Of a stretch of 64,000 nucleotides of DNA, positions 51,229 through 58,947 are shown in pieces. The stretch's first letter is position 1; each line of letters opens with the position of its first letter. The notes below the pieces were generated by a model. The model saw nothing but the letters and a program-made list of their open reading frames with translations. It did not search any database and was not told the origin of the DNA. A program made the position numbers and the translations under genes. Source of the DNA: an uncultured Clostridia bacterium (lineage in GTDB: Bacteria > Bacillota > Clostridia > Christensenellales > CAG-917); assembly GCA_949286725.1 (NCBI GenBank), contig CASECZ010000002.1, positions 186,001-250,000 on the forward strand, read 5' to 3'.

Positions 51229-51648
51229 TCACAGGAAACGACGAAGGGATTTGATGAATTTGTCGTAGGTTCTGACAAGTTCCTTTGCGATGTCGGGCAC
51301 TTCGTCCTTGCTCGCTTCCGTTTCGTTGACGCACTTCTGCATGCTTGTCACGCCCATCTGATAACCCTCGATGAGCATTTCGGCGATGTGCGACGGTTCG
51401 CGGTTTATCATCGCGGATATGGACGCGCCCGCCTTCATCATGGTTTTGGAGATGACGTTTCCTTCCGCTTCGGCGACTTCCTCGGCGGGGAGTCCCTCTT
51501 TGGCGCGGTTGTAGAAATCGCACATGACCTGTTTTTGTTCCTTCATGATTTCGGCGAGCTTGTCGTCGTCGACGTAGGGGAGTACGTTGTCGATTGCCTG
51601 TACGCCCGTCGAAGAGTTGCGTATGGTTTCTTTCAGTATCTTTTTCAT
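51229..51648 (-). CDS. Hypothetical helical protein, candidate forespore product
   Basis: 139 residues from MKKILKETIRNSSTG (GGAGG upstream). It is almost entirely helical, with KEQKQVMCDFYNRAKEGL, ISKTMMKAGASISAMINREP and HIAEMLIEGYQMGVTSMQK, recalling ferritin-like four-helix proteins common in Clostridia. No signal peptide or catalytic motif; function unknown. A SigG-like promoter (51664-51692) resembles that of sleB, and the neighbours are spore genes, so expression in the forespore is likely. Confidence 0.78.
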   Translation of the reverse strand: MKKILKETIRNSSTGVQAIDNVLPYVDDDKLAEIMKEQKQVMCDFYNRAKEGLPAEEVAEAEGNVISKTMMKAGASISAMINREPSHIAEMLIEGYQMGVTSMQKCVNETEASKDEVPDIAKELVRTYDKFIKSLRRFL

Positions 51649-51663
51649 AACAGCCTCCGAAAA

Positions 51664-51692
51664 GAGTTTGTGCGCGTCCGCCTGTTTTATAC
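51664..51692 (-). promoter_or_regulatory. Candidate forespore (SigG-type) promoter of gene 51229-51648
   Basis: Minus strand GTATA (51688-51692), 17 bases, CAAACTC (51664-51670). Nearly the same as the sleB promoter. Confidence 0.55.
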
Positions 51693-51715
51693 GTCGGTCG
51701 CGCGGCGCATTTGTT

Positions 51716-52276
51716 TCAGCCGAACAATTCGGCAAGTTTTTCCGCCACCCACGATTTGTACGTTATTTTTTCTCCGTTCCCGTCGGGCACGAAACAGAGG
51801 GGCGGAAACGCCACGCACCACCAGTTGTCGCCCGTGCCTTCGCCGAGCAGTATCATCAGCGCGTCGTATTCGCCTTCGGGAAACACGTATCCGTCGTACG
51901 TGCGTTCCGGGAAATGCTCGTATGACAGCGAAACGCGGACATTATAGTCATATCCGTTGCGATAAAGTGTGTTTTGTGCGATTTGACGCAGATTTTCTTC
52001 TTCGCCTTCCAGCACTTTCAACGCGTCCGTCTTGTCGGCGCATCCTTCCAGTCTGCCCGTGAGATACGCCGTGATTTCGTCGCGCACGGCAAGTTTGACA
52101 GCCTGGTCGTCGGCGTCGTTGCTGTTGGCTCGTATATGTATTCTTACCACTTGTTCGCTTATGGAATTGCTTTCGGGCAGGAATATTCCCGAAAGGTCGT
52201 CGCACGCCGTGAGCGCGAGTATCGCCGCGCCCGCCAGCAAAAATAATATCGAAATGAAAACCGTCTTTTTGTTCAT
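51716..52276 (-). CDS. spoIIR: Stage II sporulation protein R
   Basis: 186 residues from MNKKTVFISILFLL (GAGGCGG upstream); the longer frame is not supported. VVRIHIRANSNDADDQAVKLAVRD is the SpoIIR signature, and GEYDALMILLGEGTGDNWWCVAFPPLCF closes the domain. SpoIIR is made in the forespore and triggers SpoIIGA to process pro-SigE in the mother cell. The signal sequence ends LALTAC, so here it may be a lipoprotein. A SigF-type promoter lies at 52292-52320. Confidence 0.95.
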   Translation of the reverse strand: MNKKTVFISILFLLAGAAILALTACDDLSGIFLPESNSISEQVVRIHIRANSNDADDQAVKLAVRDEITAYLTGRLEGCADKTDALKVLEGEEENLRQIAQNTLYRNGYDYNVRVSLSYEHFPERTYDGYVFPEGEYDALMILLGEGTGDNWWCVAFPPLCFVPDGNGEKITYKSWVAEKLAELFG

Positions 52277-52291
52277 AACCGCCTCGCGTGA

Positions 52292-52320
52292 ATTGTTGCC
52301 CGTTCGCGCGGCGTTTATAC
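52292..52320 (-). promoter_or_regulatory. SigF-type promoter of spoIIR
   Basis: Minus strand GTATA (52316-52320), 15 bases, GGCAACAAT (52292-52300), matching GYATA-N15-GGNNANANT. spoIIR is a known SigF gene in Bacillus. The rest of the divergent gap to the sleB promoter (52321-52555) shows nothing else. Confidence 0.72.
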
Positions 52321-52555
52321 GCGCGCTCGCAGGTTTTGCCGAGGACCAACCGAACCTGCCGCGGCGGCACGGGCGCGGGAAACCGCAAAAGACAATGTGA
52401 GCAAAATGCCGAAACACACCGAAAAGAGCGGACGTAGCGGGCGCGAATGATATCGGAAGGAGCGACGGCGCGGGTGCGGACGGGTAGGGAAAGAAGCAAA
52501 GACACGGCGTGACGGGGCAATCGGAGGGTGTCGGTCGGGCGTTGCGTTCGTGCGG

Positions 52556-52584
52556 GTATAAAAGCGCGACGGGGTTGCAAACTA
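52556..52584 (+). promoter_or_regulatory. SigG-type promoter of sleB-ypeB
   Basis: GTATA (52556-52560), 17 bases, CAAACTA (52578-52584), one base off CATNNTA. sleB-ypeB is SigG-dependent in Bacillus. Confidence 0.6.
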
Positions 52585-52601
52585 GCGCCGAGAGGTGATT
52601 T

Positions 52602-53537
52602 ATGCGTAATGCTTTGATTTTCAGAACGGTTGTTCTCGCGGTCGTCGCGGTGTTCGTCCTCTGTCTGTGCGCGACTTTGTTCGCGGGGACGGAGTTCGCA
52701 TCGTCGGCACAGGCGGAAGTGCTCAAACAGGGCAGCACGGGGGCAACCGTAAAGACCATTCAGCAAAAGCTCAAAAACTGGGGGTATTACGACGGTTCGG
52801 TGGACGGCATATTCGGGTCGGGCACCAGGAGCGCGGTCGTGTATTTTCAGCGCACCAACGGATTGAGCGCGGACGGCATCGTCGGCTCGGCAACAGCGGC
52901 GGCAATGGGCGTGTCGCTCGGCACTTCGTCGGGGTCGTCCTCCACTTCTTCGGGCGTGCTCAAACAGGGCAGCTCGGGCGAGGCGGTCAAAACGCTGCAA
53001 CAAAAGCTCAAGAACTGGGGGTATTACAGCGGTTCGGTGGACGGCGTGTTCGGGTCGGGCACCAAGAGTGCGGTCATGTACTTCCAGCGCAATAACGGGC
53101 TGACTGCAGACGGAGTGGTCGGCACCAAAACCGCGGCGGCGCTCGGTATGACGATCGGCGGGTCGTCCGTGTCGGGCTCTTCGTCGACTTCTTCCGATCT
53201 TGCGTTGTTGTCGCGCGTGGTGTACGGCGAGGCTCGCGGCGAGTCCTATACGGGGCAGGTTGCCGTGGCTGCCGTCGTGCTGAACCGCGTCAAGAGTTCC
53301 AGTTTTCCCAACACCATTGCGGGCGTCGTATATCAGGCGGGAGCCTTCGACTGCGTTGCCGACGGACAGATAAATCTTACCCCCGACAGCACCGCGGTGA
53401 AAGCGGCGCAGGACGCGCTCAACGGGTGGGATCCCACTTACGGGTGTTTGTTCTATTACAACCCCAAGACGGCGACTTCCGCCTGGATGTTGTCGCGCCC
53501 CGTCAAACTCGTTATAGGAGACCACAATTTTTGCTAG
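52602..53537 (+). CDS. sleB: Spore cortex-lytic enzyme SleB
   Basis: 311 residues. A signal peptide (1-38, cleavage near SAQA) is followed by two peptidoglycan-binding repeats (about 40-105 and 119-184; each with IQQKLKNWGYY or LQQKLKNWGYY and a YFQR segment) and a Hydrolase_2 domain (about 200-311). In that domain, ARVVYGEARGE-type sequence (RVVYGEARGESYTGQVAVA) carries the catalytic Glu, with GAFDCVADGQI. It is a lytic transglycosylase that opens cortex muramic-lactam chains at germination. Most SleB proteins have one binding repeat; two are unusual. RBS GAGAGGTG. Confidence 0.95.
   Translation: MRNALIFRTVVLAVVAVFVLCLCATLFAGTEFASSAQAEVLKQGSTGATVKTIQQKLKNWGYYDGSVDGIFGSGTRSAVVYFQRTNGLSADGIVGSATAAAMGVSLGTSSGSSSTSSGVLKQGSSGEAVKTLQQKLKNWGYYSGSVDGVFGSGTKSAVMYFQRNNGLTADGVVGTKTAAALGMTIGGSSVSGSSSTSSDLALLSRVVYGEARGESYTGQVAVAAVVLNRVKSSSFPNTIAGVVYQAGAFDCVADGQINLTPDSTAVKAAQDALNGWDPTYGCLFYYNPKTATSAWMLSRPVKLVIGDHNFC
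52719..53150 (+). repeat. Two tandem near-identical peptidoglycan-binding repeats within sleB
   Basis: Units begin at 52719 and 52956, offset 237 bases (79 codons). Long stretches agree base for base (such as the segment encoding QQKLKNWGYY and the following GSVDG), so the duplication is recent or kept uniform by gene conversion. Confidence 0.8.
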
Positions 53538-53546
53538 GAGGCCGAT

Positions 53547-54980
53547 ATGGAAAGAAAAAACGATACAAGACAAAAAGAAAAGAGCAAAGTTACTCTGTCT
53601 GCCGTGACGGAGGAGCAACAGTCGCCCGCGGCGACGGCAAAACGCAACAAGAAAATGCGCACGGCGAGGAACGTCGTGACGGGCATAGTGGTGTCGCTTG
53701 CCGTAGGCGCGATTGCGGGACTGTCCGTGGCGCTGTATTACAGCGAGGACATCAACCGTATGCAGGCGAGTTATATGCGTGAAATGGAAGCGGTGTATTC
53801 CCGCAACTACTACGATTTGCTGGACAGTGCCAACAACCTCGAAACCGAACTCGGCAAACTCGACGCGGCGAGCACGGTAGAGGCGCAGAGGAGCATTCTG
53901 TACGACGTGTGGAGCGCGGCACAGACGGCAGGGTCGGGGCTCAGCGTATTCCGAGGCGGCGAGGACGGCGTCATGCGCGCGACCAAGTTCGTGGGACAGC
54001 TGGGCGACTATGCGCACTATCTTGCCAAACGCATGGAAAACGGCGAGCCGCTCAGCGCGGAGGAGCGCGGCATTCTGCGCAAAATGCGCGATATGGCGGG
54101 CATACTCAAACAGTCGCTCGGCGACACCCGACAGGGTATAGAGGAAGGCAAACTGTTTCTGGGAGACGGCGGAATGCTCGAAACTTTCACGTCCTCCTTC
54201 GACGCCTTTGCCGAACCCGATGTGGATTACCCGCAGATGATATACGACGGACCCTTTTCCGACGCGCTCGAACACCGCGAATGCAAAGCACTCGACGGGC
54301 TTGGGAAGATAACCGCCGAAGAGGGCGCGGAACTTGTCAAAGGGTATATCCCCGACGCGCACGACGTGGAGTTTTACGACAGGACGGAAGGCGACGTCGT
54401 CACGCTGAATTACAGACTTTCGACAGAGGGCGGCGACGGGTTCGTGCAGCTGTCCGAACAGGGCGGATTGCTCGTTGCGTTCAACCTCGACTACGGCAAA
54501 TCCGCCGTCGCAGGCGGATACCCCGAGCACTGCGCGGCGGCAATCGGGTTTGCTTCCGCGGCAGGTTACGAGGATATGACCGTGGTGTGGTGTTCGGGTG
54601 CGAACGGCATAGTGTTCGTCAATCTGGCACCCGTCGAGGACGGAACTGTGCTTTATCCCGACCTCGTCAAGGTCAAGGTGGACGAGGCGAGCGGCAACGT
54701 GATAGGACTGGACGCCACGCACTACGTGTTCAATCACACCGAGCGCGCCCTTCCGCGTCCCGTGCTGACCGCGGCGCAAGCCGCGCAACGCGTCATCCTG
54801 CCCACCGTGTCCGAACCGACGCTCGCGCTCATACCTCTCGACGAAACGCGGGAGGTGCTGACGTACGAGTTCGAGTGCGAGAGCGACGGGACGTATTTCG
54901 TCTATATCGACGCGATGACTGGCGAGGAGAGCAACATACTTTACGTCGTGGACAGCGAACAGGGTCAGGTGCTTATGTGA
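53547..54980 (+). CDS. ypeB: Germination protein YpeB
   Basis: 477 residues. A basic N-terminus and one membrane segment (about 45-68) anchor it; a helical region (about 70-220, DLLDSANNLETELGKLD) and PepSY-like C-terminal repeats follow (GYIPDAHDVEFYDRT, AIGFASAAGYEDM, YFVYIDAMTGEE). YpeB is needed to keep SleB in the spore and restrains it. It follows sleB by 9 bases, the standard pair. Confidence 0.95.
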   Translation: MERKNDTRQKEKSKVTLSAVTEEQQSPAATAKRNKKMRTARNVVTGIVVSLAVGAIAGLSVALYYSEDINRMQASYMREMEAVYSRNYYDLLDSANNLETELGKLDAASTVEAQRSILYDVWSAAQTAGSGLSVFRGGEDGVMRATKFVGQLGDYAHYLAKRMENGEPLSAEERGILRKMRDMAGILKQSLGDTRQGIEEGKLFLGDGGMLETFTSSFDAFAEPDVDYPQMIYDGPFSDALEHRECKALDGLGKITAEEGAELVKGYIPDAHDVEFYDRTEGDVVTLNYRLSTEGGDGFVQLSEQGGLLVAFNLDYGKSAVAGGYPEHCAAAIGFASAAGYEDMTVVWCSGANGIVFVNLAPVEDGTVLYPDLVKVKVDEASGNVIGLDATHYVFNHTERALPRPVLTAAQAAQRVILPTVSEPTLALIPLDETREVLTYEFECESDGTYFVYIDAMTGEESNILYVVDSEQGQVLM

Positions 54981-55160
54981 GCGCGCGCGACGCGTGCGCG
55001 GCGCGCGTCAATAATGATACCGAATAAAAGACGGAAAATCCGTCGTAACGGCAGTTGTCAAAAGACGGCGTCGCGGGCGGCACCGACGAAACCGACAAAA
55101 CAACAAATCGACGAAACAATGAAAGCGGTTGCCGTTCGGGCAACCGCGAAGAGTGAAAAA

Positions 55161-55185
55161 AAACGCCGCTCGGTGAGCGGCGTTT
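55161..55185 (-). terminator. Terminator of gene 55189-56007
   Basis: 10-bp stem AAACGCCGCT / AGCGGCGTTT, 5-base loop, then seven T on the minus strand. A second GC hairpin at 55125-55147 could end ypeB transcripts. Confidence 0.85.
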
Positions 55186-55188
55186 CGT

Positions 55189-56007
55189 TTATGCGACTTT
55201 CTTTTTCATGCTTTTGAGGAAGATGAGCGACGCTATCGAGTGCAACACGCCGATTACGACGGGCACGACGATGAGGTATGCGCCGTTTTCGATTATCGTG
55301 GACAGATAGTCCGTCAACTTTTCCGAGGTGGCGTCGCCCGTCAGAGCGGGAGCGCAGAGCATGCACACGGCGACGACCAACATTCCGAGACCGAGAATGA
55401 GGTTGGGAATGCGGAAGTACTTTTTGGCGAACATACACACAAGCGCCAGTGCTGCGGTGAGAATTGCGCCGAGGAAGAATATAACGGGCAGTACGGTGAT
55501 GAACCCCGTCGCGACGTCGGCTTCGAACATCGCCTGGTAAAGTTCGGGCTCCTGGGCAATCGATTTGAGCACGGACACGCCGTCAAAGTACGCGAACCCG
55601 CTCAGTATGCCGTTGTCGACCGTGCCTTGCGTATAGAGATATCCGAGTACTGCGCAGACGATGAACAGCGCGGAGAAAACAAAGACCGTGATGTTTCTGC
55701 TGAGGCCGGATTTCTTTGTTGCCGCGGCGGCTTTGCGAGCCTCCTTCTTTGCGGCCTTCTCGTCCTCCGCCGAAGGGGTGTAGGGCGCGGCGCTGTATAT
55801 GGGCTCCGAAGAAAATGCGTTGGGATTTGCCGGCGTGAAAGTCGGTTGTACGGAAGCGATGGCGTCACGGTTGGGCAGTTTGACGCCGATGGTAACTCCG
55901 CAGCTGGGGCACTTAATCCTGTGCTTGTAGCCGTCGGGCAGATTGGCTGCGTTGGCAGGAGGCTCGAAACATATTTCTGCTCTGCAACTTGGGCATCTGG
56001 TGTACAT
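55189..56007 (-). CDS. Zinc-ribbon membrane protein
   Basis: 272 residues. Two C-x2-C pairs (CPSC near 5-8, CPSC near 33-36) form an N-terminal zinc ribbon of the MJ0042 type. A disordered, Ala/Lys-rich linker follows, then four hydrophobic segments (about 105-125, 165-190, 196-216, 240-262). Function unknown; the ribbon faces the cytoplasm. AAGGAG precedes the ATG, and a strong promoter lies at 56040-56068. Confidence 0.82.
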   Translation of the reverse strand: MYTRCPSCRAEICFEPPANAANLPDGYKHRIKCPSCGVTIGVKLPNRDAIASVQPTFTPANPNAFSSEPIYSAAPYTPSAEDEKAAKKEARKAAAATKKSGLSRNITVFVFSALFIVCAVLGYLYTQGTVDNGILSGFAYFDGVSVLKSIAQEPELYQAMFEADVATGFITVLPVIFFLGAILTAALALVCMFAKKYFRIPNLILGLGMLVVAVCMLCAPALTGDATSEKLTDYLSTIIENGAYLIVVPVVIGVLHSIASLIFLKSMKKKVA

Positions 56008-56039
56008 AGTTCACTCCTTATACGATATTATACAATGCT

Positions 56040-56068
56040 ATTATAGTTTGATATGTAGCCAAAGTCAA
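56040..56068 (-). promoter_or_regulatory. SigA-type promoter of gene 55189-56007
   Basis: Minus strand TTGACT (56063-56068), 17 bases, TATAAT (56040-56045). Confidence 0.82.
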
Positions 56069-56120
56069 TTATTAGAAAAAATTTCTTGTTTTCTGCCGAG
56101 CGCGTACGCGTGCGGTTCGG

Positions 56121-56149
56121 TTGCCAAAGCGGCGCGCGTGTGGTATCAT
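56121..56149 (+). promoter_or_regulatory. Promoter of the cobalamin riboswitch
   Basis: TTGCCA (56121-56126), 17 bases, TATCAT (56144-56149). The predicted start, seven bases on, is A56156, the first base of the riboswitch P1 helix. 20 bases are shared exactly with the mrnC promoter. Confidence 0.8.
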
Positions 56150-56155
56150 TGCGGT

Positions 56156-56300
56156 ATCGGGTGCGGCGAAAGCCGATAATCGGGAAGTCGGGTGAAAATC
56201 CCGCACAGCCCCCGCTACTGTAAGGTGAAACGGAGCACGCCACCCGCAAGGGGAAGGCGCCGCGGCATTCTGCCGACCGAAGTCAGGAGACCGGCCCGAT
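56156..56300 (+). ncRNA. Cobalamin riboswitch
   Basis: Core motifs are present in order: GGGAAGTCGGGTGAAAATCC, then ACAGCCCCCGCTACTGTAA (B12-box region), GCCACCCGCAAGGGGAAGGC, and AAGTCAGGAGACCGGCC. ATCGGG (56156-56161) pairs with CCCGAT (56295-56300) as P1. It senses adenosyl- or methylcobalamin and switches off downstream genes. Confidence 0.95.
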
Positions 56301-56349
56301 GAACTACAAGCGGTTGTTTCGGTGGGAGACGACGGCGTGTTTTGCCGTG

Positions 56350-56376
56350 CCTCCCCGAAAAAACGGGAGGTTTTTT
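56350..56376 (+). terminator. Riboswitch expression platform: terminator that also masks the RBS
   Basis: CCTCCC (56350-56355) pairs with GGGAGG (56365-56370), followed by T6 and directly by the ATG at 56377. The 3' arm is the Shine-Dalgarno site of the lipoprotein gene, so the same hairpin could stop transcription or hide the site. Confidence 0.75.
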
Positions 56377-56898
56377 ATGAAACGTCAAACGAAAAAAGCA
56401 TTGGTTCTCTCCGTCGTCGCGGCACTTCTCGTGTGCGTCGTCGCACTTTCCCTCGTCGCCTGCAACGGCTCTTTGCAAGAGCGGATAAAGGACTTGCAGG
56501 ACAAGGTCACGGGACTGGAACAGACCAGCACGGAAAAGACGGTGAACATTCTCATCGGCGACAAACCGTACGAAATCACCACGCGTATGGGCAATCTCTT
56601 CGACGTGCTCGGCGAGATGAAATCGAAGGGTACGATTTCCGTTTTCGACTATACGGGCTCGGGACTGGACGCCTATATCACGGCGGTCGACACCCTCGTC
56701 GGAAGCGACGCCGACCGCACCTTCATCGCCATCTACCACGACATCGACAACTATTCGCTGAAAGGCACCGACTACCAGACGGGCGAAATCGCAACGACGG
56801 TCGCGAACGGCAAAACCTACTTCTTCTCCAACGTCGGTTGCGCCATTCTTCCGCTCGTGGACGGGGCAAGTTATTACTTGGCAGTTCAGACATATTGA
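56377..56898 (+). CDS. DUF4430-type (transcobalamin-like) lipoprotein
   Basis: 173 residues. A signal peptide with lipobox LVAC (Cys29) is followed by a short helix and a beta-rich domain, KTVNILIGDKPYEIT ... GNLFDVLGEMKSKG ... NGKTYFFSNVGCAIL, that fits DUF4430, the domain like the C-terminal part of transcobalamin and intrinsic factor. Being directly behind a cobalamin riboswitch supports capture of cobalamin or a corrinoid at the cell surface. It precedes an ECF-transporter S component. Confidence 0.85.
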   Translation: MKRQTKKALVLSVVAALLVCVVALSLVACNGSLQERIKDLQDKVTGLEQTSTEKTVNILIGDKPYEITTRMGNLFDVLGEMKSKGTISVFDYTGSGLDAYITAVDTLVGSDADRTFIAIYHDIDNYSLKGTDYQTGEIATTVANGKTYFFSNVGCAILPLVDGASYYLAVQTY

Positions 56899-56941
56899 CG
56901 TTTTAAGTGTCGGTTTTATAAGATAAACCGTCGATTTTGCA

Positions 56942-57589
56942 ATGAAAACAGCACACGGGAGCATTGACGGAAAGGGCGGAAGAGTGCGCCTCACCGCGGC
57001 ATACGTCGTAAAGGTCGCCGTTATGGCGGCAATGCTCACCGCGCTCAAATTTGCCTTGTCGGCAATCCCCAACGTCGAGGTGGTGACCCTGTTCGTGCTC
57101 GTGTACGCCACGGCTTTCGGGGCGGCGTACACCTTGCCCGCGGTACTCGTTTTCTGCGGGGTGGAAGTCGCGCTGTACGGTGTGGCGAGCTGGGTTGTGC
57201 TGTATTTCGTTTACTGGCCGTTGCTTGCCGTGCTCGCCTGTCTGTTTCTGCGCAGACGCAACCTCGTCGTCGCGGTCGCGCTCGCCGTCGTGATGTCCGT
57301 TTTCTTCGGCGTGCTTTCGGCGTGCGCCGATACGCTGATTGCCTCGGCGGGGCTTGCGGGGACGGACCTCGGAAGATACTGGGTTGCCTATTACGTGCGC
57401 GGATTGTATTTCGACGTCGTGCACACGGTGTCCAACTTCGCCGTCGTCGGCGTGTTGTATCTGCCTATGTGTTATGCGGCGGAGCGCATAGCGCGCAACA
57501 CTTCGCTCGCCGTCCGCCGCGAGGGCGAAGCGGTGTACGTGCGGGAAGAGAGGAAAAAGCCCGATTCGGTTGAGGACGACGGGGAGTAA
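56942..57589 (+). CDS. ECF transporter S component (probably cobalamin)
   Basis: 215 residues with about six hydrophobic segments between 18 and 190; VAVMAAMLTALKFALSAIPNVE is typical of CbrT-like S components. It would bind the vitamin and work with shared EcfT/EcfA units not in this window. The ATG at 56942 has no Shine-Dalgarno site; GTG 56984, in frame and behind GGAAAGG, is an alternative start that would remove 14 hydrophilic residues. Its cargo is inferred from the riboswitch and lipoprotein upstream. Confidence 0.82.
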   Translation: MKTAHGSIDGKGGRVRLTAAYVVKVAVMAAMLTALKFALSAIPNVEVVTLFVLVYATAFGAAYTLPAVLVFCGVEVALYGVASWVVLYFVYWPLLAVLACLFLRRRNLVVAVALAVVMSVFFGVLSACADTLIASAGLAGTDLGRYWVAYYVRGLYFDVVHTVSNFAVVGVLYLPMCYAAERIARNTSLAVRREGEAVYVREERKKPDSVEDDGE

Positions 57590-57742
57590 AGCCGCGCGGG
57601 TCGTGCAAGTGCGGTCGCGTATGACAAAAAGCGGGCGCGCAATTTGTCGGGGTTTGACGGAAAAGAGAAATCGAACGGAGGTTTTGTCGCAACCGTCCGC
57701 ACGCGGGCAATTTATGTTAATATGCACGCGGAGGGCAAAGGT

Positions 57743-58072
57743 ATGGCAAACACGAGACATCCCAAATGCGCCATAAGGGATATGGCGAACGAAGCCAAAC
57801 GCAGATTGCAATCCAACGCGTACAAGAACGGTGCCGCGGGCGCGCCGCAGGGTATAAGCCTTTCGCAAAGGCAGATTTACATACGGCTCAAAGAACTGCT
57901 CGACGCGGGCGAGGAAATCGTCAATCCCATACAGCAACTCGCCGACAAAGAGTTGATGAATGGACTTTCTCACGAAGAGCGGCAAAGGTACGTTTTTCAG
58001 CTTGCGGCGGACTATCTTGCCATGAAAAAGGCGTTGGACGGCAGACTGGCAAAGGAAAAGAGAACGAGTTAG
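57743..58072 (+). CDS. Hypothetical small protein
   Basis: 109 residues from MANTRHPKCAIRDMANEAKR (GGAGGG 8 bases upstream). It is basic and helical, with one cysteine, no signal peptide and no domain that I recognise (ISLSQRQIYIRLKELLDAGE could be a DNA- or RNA-binding helix pair). Its stop codon overlaps the stop of yabQ on the other strand. Confidence 0.75.
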   Translation: MANTRHPKCAIRDMANEAKRRLQSNAYKNGAAGAPQGISLSQRQIYIRLKELLDAGEEIVNPIQQLADKELMNGLSHEERQRYVFQLAADYLAMKKALDGRLAKEKRTS

Positions 58073-58467
58073 TCATTCCCCTTTTCGGGGGATTTTTTCT
58101 TTTTGCGGAGCAATCGGGCAAAGAGCGGCGCGGGAGCGTCGGCGGTATCGGGCGTATCGGACGAACGGGCGGCCGTGCGGCGACGTTTTATTGCTTCGAC
58201 GGCTTTTGCGGCGAGTTTTCTGCCCGCCGCCGCGCCTGCGAGAAAGCAGACGGCACCGTAAACCGTCGGTTGACCTTTTGCGCCGAACTGCACGGACAGC
58301 AGGAACAACGCCGCCGACAGAACGACGGCGAAGAAGTCCGCAAGCACTTTTTCAAAGCCTCGCGCGGACACGTCGAGCAACAGCAAAGGCAGCGCCGCGG
58401 CAAGTCCGAACGCGACCGCCGTGCAGGCGGCGAACAGTTGTTGCGACCAGTCCGCGCCCGTTGTCAT
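58069..58467 (-). CDS. yabQ: Spore cortex biosynthesis protein YabQ
   Basis: 132 residues starting by ATGA overlap with yabP. Three to four hydrophobic segments (about 6-105) are followed by a basic, Lys/Arg-rich tail. Short membrane proteins directly after yabP belong to YabQ, a mother-cell membrane protein needed for cortex formation. The sequence itself is weakly conserved, so the order of genes is the main support. Confidence 0.8.
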   Translation of the reverse strand: MTTGADWSQQLFAACTAVAFGLAAALPLLLLDVSARGFEKVLADFFAVVLSAALFLLSVQFGAKGQPTVYGAVCFLAGAAAGRKLAAKAVEAIKRRRTAARSSDTPDTADAPAPLFARLLRKKKKSPEKGND

Positions 58468-58751
58468 TTGAACAGTTTTTTGATGAGCGACGACGGCGCG
58501 ATTGCCGTGGAGTATCTCATCGAAGTCACGTAGCCCGACGCGTTGAGCCGCCCGCCTTCGAGGTCGAGCACTTTTACGGTGAGGTCGTGACCCGTGACAG
58601 TCAGCCTTTCGCCTTCGAGGTCGATTTCGATGAGTTTGTCCGTGAACGTGGGCACGGCTTTTACGCCCGTTACCGACAGCAACCTGTGTTCGGCAAGTTG
58701 CAGGGAATGGGGTTTTGACGTGGTGTTTTCGTTCTTTTCGTTGTTTGGCAT
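58464..58751 (-). CDS. yabP: Sporulation protein YabP
   Basis: 95 residues from MPNNEKNENTTSKPHSLQLA (AAGGAG upstream). HSLQLAEHRLLSVTGVKAV, ERLTVTGHDLTVKVLDLEGG and SMRYS match the YabP/YqfC family of mother-cell proteins linked to cortex assembly. Preceded by a SigE-like promoter, followed by overlapping yabQ. Confidence 0.9.
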   Translation of the reverse strand: MPNNEKNENTTSKPHSLQLAEHRLLSVTGVKAVPTFTDKLIEIDLEGERLTVTGHDLTVKVLDLEGGRLNASGYVTSMRYSTAIAPSSLIKKLFK

Positions 58752-58792
58752 ATTCTCTCCTTGCACGCGCGGCGAAGGCGCGCAACCGATAC

Positions 58793-58822
58793 ATTATATG
58801 CGCGCCGTCGCCGATAAAATCC
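58793..58822 (-). promoter_or_regulatory. Candidate SigE promoter of yabPQ
   Basis: Minus strand GGATTTT (58816-58822), 15 bases, CATATAAT (58793-58800), close to the SigE pattern KMATATT-N14/15-CATACANT. yabPQ belongs to the SigE regulon in Bacillus. Confidence 0.6.
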
Positions 58823-58860
58823 CCGTACGCACAAACAGTTCGGGGTGCGGGGTTATTTCA

Positions 58861-58889
58861 TTGACAATCTTTATAAAAAATAATAAAAT
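58861..58889 (+). promoter_or_regulatory. SigA-type promoter of the 58948-62835 operon
   Basis: TTGACA (58861-58866), 17 bases, TAAAAT (58884-58889). Confidence 0.8.
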
Positions 58890-58947
58890 GATTGAGCGTT
58901 ACGGGCGTCCTTGAAGGGAAGGGCGGGCGCGCGTAAAGGGAGGATAT

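Noticed and set aside
48680-51523. 947-codon open frame on the minus strand
   Set aside because: It lies opposite the transglutaminase lipoprotein, has no ribosome site or recognisable protein features, and is a by-product of GC-rich codon usage. The same applies to long antisense frames at 13683-15905, 24176-26266, 26253-27959 and 51948-54788.
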